A stretch of 64,000 nucleotides of DNA, taken from the NCBI RefSeq assembly GCF_028863665.1, contig NZ_JARBFX010000012.1, positions 72,140 to 136,139 of the forward strand, written 5' to 3'. The first letter of the stretch is position 1. The number at the start of each line of letters is the position of its first letter. This DNA comes from Aquabacter sediminis. GTDB lineage: Bacteria > Pseudomonadota > Alphaproteobacteria > Rhizobiales > Xanthobacteraceae. The notes below the pieces were generated by a model. That model was not told the DNA's origin, made no database searches, and was given only the letters and a program-made list of their open reading frames with translations. Positions 62,213-64,000 of this stretch are shown one piece after another. The translations under genes and the position numbers were made by a program.

Positions 62213-63166
62213 ATGCCACAGATTGGAATCGTCGGATTGCACATGCAGGAGGTGAGCTCGACCGACGGCGCGGCATTGGCGCTTGCCACGCCTTTCCCCG
62301 AGCCGATTGTCAGAGTCTTCGGCGCCAAGGCGATTGACGATCTCATGCGGGCGCCCGGATTTCCGGCGGCCATCCGCGCTGCCGCCGGTAACGCCGTGCG
62401 CCTTTACGACGGCAACTGGCTTCGCAACCGGCTGCTGAATGATCGCGGGCGGCTTCTGGCGGTGCTGCTCATTCTGGATCTGCATTTCACTGAGAGCGGC
62501 GGTACAGGCGTAACCGGAGCGCGGCTGCGCCGCGAAGTGGTGGACCTCGACGTGTGCAGTCCAGGGCGCGCCACGGCCTTCCTCGCCGCGCTGCGTTTCA
62601 AGCATCTGCTCATTGCCGCCCCTCACTCGCCCGCCAAGGAACGACGCCTGATGCCGAGCGCCACGCTGCTGCAGATGCATCGGGAGCGCTGGAACGGCAT
62701 GTTTTCCGCCATCGCTCATGTGGATGCGGCGGCTGCCGCCGCGGCGCGCGCCATGCCGGACAAAGTGCTCTTCGGCCCGTGCACGCATGCGATGGCGGAA
62801 TGCTTCAGGCAGGGCGTGCGTGTCTTTGAGGCGGCCCCGGAATTACGCGGCATTGCGGAACGGGATGTCGGCCTCGTGACGCTGGTATCTTTGGTCGCCG
62901 ATGGCGGGGCAGCCTCCATCACCCAACTGGCGCGACAGTTCTCCGTGTCCCGCGCGCACATTGCCAAGGTTCTGCAACAGGCGGAGGCGGACGAACTCGT
63001 CTGCAGCGAGCCCGGCCGCGGCGGATATCGACCCGGGCCGGCTTTGCTGCCGGTTCTGATGCGCTTCTATGCTGTGGTTTTCCTGACCTTCCTTTCGGCC
63101 TTGCGAGAGGGGCAGAAGGAGACGCCGAGCTCAATCGGAACAGGCACACGGTCAGTGGCAGGCTAA
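62213..63166 (+). CDS. Winged-helix DNA-binding protein divergent from giant autotransporter 2
   Basis: 317 residues. An N-terminal part (about 30-215) of mixed helix/strand character is unknown to me. A C-terminal winged helix (about 222-290) contains ITQLARQFSVSRAHIAKVLQQAE as the helix-turn-helix and GRGGYRPG as the wing, resembling MarR-like folds. The start at 62213 has only a weak AGG; ATG 62243 is an alternative. It lies 107 bp from the divergent giant gene and is the obvious candidate for its regulator. Confidence 0.7.
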   Translation: MPQIGIVGLHMQEVSSTDGAALALATPFPEPIVRVFGAKAIDDLMRAPGFPAAIRAAAGNAVRLYDGNWLRNRLLNDRGRLLAVLLILDLHFTESGGTGVTGARLRREVVDLDVCSPGRATAFLAALRFKHLLIAAPHSPAKERRLMPSATLLQMHRERWNGMFSAIAHVDAAAAAAARAMPDKVLFGPCTHAMAECFRQGVRVFEAAPELRGIAERDVGLVTLVSLVADGGAASITQLARQFSVSRAHIAKVLQQAEADELVCSEPGRGGYRPGPALLPVLMRFYAVVFLTFLSALREGQKETPSSIGTGTRSVAG

Positions 63167-63203
63167 GCAACCCTCACACTTTAGCGCTTCACGTTCAAAC
63201 AGC

Positions 63204-63386
63204 GTGCCTCCATGGGCGTGTGCTGCATTTTTGGGGCACCGCGTGCCGGGCCTGAGTGTCACGGAGGTTTACGCCCACGCCGACCCGGCCTATATGGCTG
63301 CAAGCCGTGAGGCCTTGCAAAAATTGGTTCGCGCCATTCTCGCGCCAGTGAGAATAAGACGGGAACAGGAAAAGCAAGCTGCTTGA
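63204..63386 (+). pseudogene. C-terminal remnant of a tyrosine recombinase/integrase
   Basis: 60 codons matching the end of phage-type integrases: FLGHRVPGLSVTEVYAHADPAYM contains the LGH motif and the catalytic Tyr in VTEVYAH. The rest of the integrase (about 300 residues) is missing, with the 62213 gene just upstream. It ends 8 bp before a truncated tRNA gene, as expected at an old integration site. Confidence 0.75.
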
Positions 63387-63393
63387 AGGCGTT

Positions 63394-63433
63394 GGGCGGT
63401 TAGCGCAGTTGGTGGAGCATCTCGTTTACACCG
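63394..63433 (+). pseudogene. 5' half of a tRNA-Val(TAC) gene
   Basis: 40 nt with the acceptor 5' strand GGGCGGT, a D-arm and the anticodon arm TCTCG-TTTACAC-CG, after which the similarity stops. The variable loop, T-arm and acceptor 3' strand are absent. Probably a relic of recombination at a tRNA attachment site. Confidence 0.75.
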
Positions 63434-63444
63434 GAACGCGCCAT

Positions 63445-63672
63445 TTACGGGACAGTGGGCGGAAACTCCTGAAACCTGCTCAGGTCGGCGTCGAATTCGG
63501 CGACGACATATGAGCTTAGGCAGCTCCGGGTATCTCGGAGCAGTCCCCAACTGATGGCTTCGCCCGATTCGATCATGGCGGAGACGGCCACCCTCAGTGT
63601 GCGCCAGTCCCCCCGACATTCCGTGAACCCTGCGCCCCCGGCGTGTTCAATCCAGCATTCATAGATCGCCAT
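63445..63672 (-). CDS. Small hypothetical protein
   Basis: 75 residues with a strong ribosome-binding site (AGGAGGG, 8 nt before ATG 63672). It starts MAIYECWIEHAGG and has three cysteines, no signal peptide and no membrane segment. It lies just past the tRNA-Val fragment. Function unknown. Confidence 0.6.
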   Translation of the reverse strand: MAIYECWIEHAGGAGFTECRGDWRTLRVAVSAMIESGEAISWGLLRDTRSCLSSYVVAEFDADLSRFQEFPPTVP

Positions 63673-63895
63673 TGGCTAACCCTCCTGGTGGGCCGCTTAG
63701 TGTAGAATCTGGGCGGTGCAGGAAAAAGCGCGGTGTGACTGACAGGGCCACCCCGCGCCCCTCGGGCGGGATGGGTGGGATTGTTAGGGGCGAAGCCCGG
63801 CGCGGTAATAATTTAGGCTTCCGAAGGAAAGCGCAGTTGGGCATTTTCACGGCATAGCTTTATCTTAGCGTTGGCTGCCATTTTGAGGTGTGACC

Positions 63896-64000
63896 ATGCT
63901 TGTGCCCCGCTTGGCCCCTTCCGGGATGTTCCTGGCCTGCGCTCTCTTGGCGATGGCGGCGCTCGGGCCGGATCTGGCTAAGGCGCAACAGTGGACATCC
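63896..64000 (+). CDS. Secreted protein, N-terminal fragment at window end
   Basis: The first 35 codons are visible. GAGG lies 7 nt before ATG 63896. The reading is a classical Sec signal peptide (basic MLVPR, hydrophobic core, cleavage near LAKA-Q). The remainder is outside the window, so no function can be given. Confidence 0.7.
   Translation, partial: MLVPRLAPSGMFLACALLAMAALGPDLAKAQQWTS

Overview
The window is high-GC chromosomal DNA from an alphaproteobacterium, most likely of the order Hyphomicrobiales (Rhizobiales). A Xanthobacteraceae-like genome (Azorhizobium/Xanthobacter type) is my best guess, from general family knowledge rather than from any search. The clues are two extragenic palindromic repeat elements of a Rhizobiales style, an AapJ-type general amino-acid binding protein, very large glycine-rich autotransporters, and a 23S rRNA methyltransferase gene followed by tRNA-Tyr and tRNA-Gly.

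Layout. 1-250: two identical tRNA-Ala(GGC) genes, the first cut by the window edge. 398-1417: an Ntn-type choloylglycine/penicillin acylase on the minus strand. 1490-13900: a large catabolic locus. It has a divergent GntR/FCD regulator and a tightly packed plus-strand operon: isochorismatase-like hydrolase, HpcH/HpaI-like lyase, two PuuE-type polysaccharide-deacetylase-fold hydrolases, FAH-family hydrolase, a complete branched-chain-type ABC importer (livH, livM, livK, hairpin, livG, livF), a GatC/AtzG-like small protein with an amidase, and an ACMSD-type amidohydrolase. The regulator-operon gap carries overlapping palindromes on a recognisable sigma70-like promoter. The enzymes point to uptake and stepwise hydrolysis of an amide-rich, probably ring-derived compound that I cannot name.

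14.1-29.8 kb is mixed housekeeping and accessory sequence: a degenerate sensor kinase, several secreted proteins of unknown function, a YdcZ-type transporter, a nitroreductase, a surface-polysaccharide group (RgpF-like, AlgX/J-like, MBOAT), NAD kinase, CutA, a 669-residue autotransporter, a Tat-exported metallo-beta-lactamase-fold hydrolase, an orphan AapJ-like binding protein and an L,D-transpeptidase.

30.2-41.0 kb is one gene for a giant (about 3600 residue) autotransporter whose passenger is built from about 35 QSIGGGGG-type repeats. Then come a YbgC-like thioesterase, a polytopic membrane protein, a 7TMR-DISM histidine kinase with its OmpR-type response regulator, tRNA-Thr(TGT), an AT-richer intergenic island, a second member of a small secreted family, an MHS-type MFS transporter, an RlmB-like methyltransferase, and tRNA-Tyr and tRNA-Gly.

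51.1-63.4 kb looks like an acquired segment downstream of tRNA-Gly. It has a TetR/SDR divergent pair around a perfect palindrome, a second giant glycine-rich autotransporter (about 3030 residues, about 33 repeats) with a divergent winged-helix regulator, the C-terminal remnant of a tyrosine recombinase, and the 5' half of a tRNA-Val gene. A small hypothetical gene and the start of a secreted protein close the window.

Nothing here is a CRISPR array, an intact prophage or an intact insertion sequence. The most interesting material is the amide-catabolism operon with its operator cluster, the pair of giant repeat adhesins with their flanking mobility scars, and a sensor protein that has lost its kinase residues.
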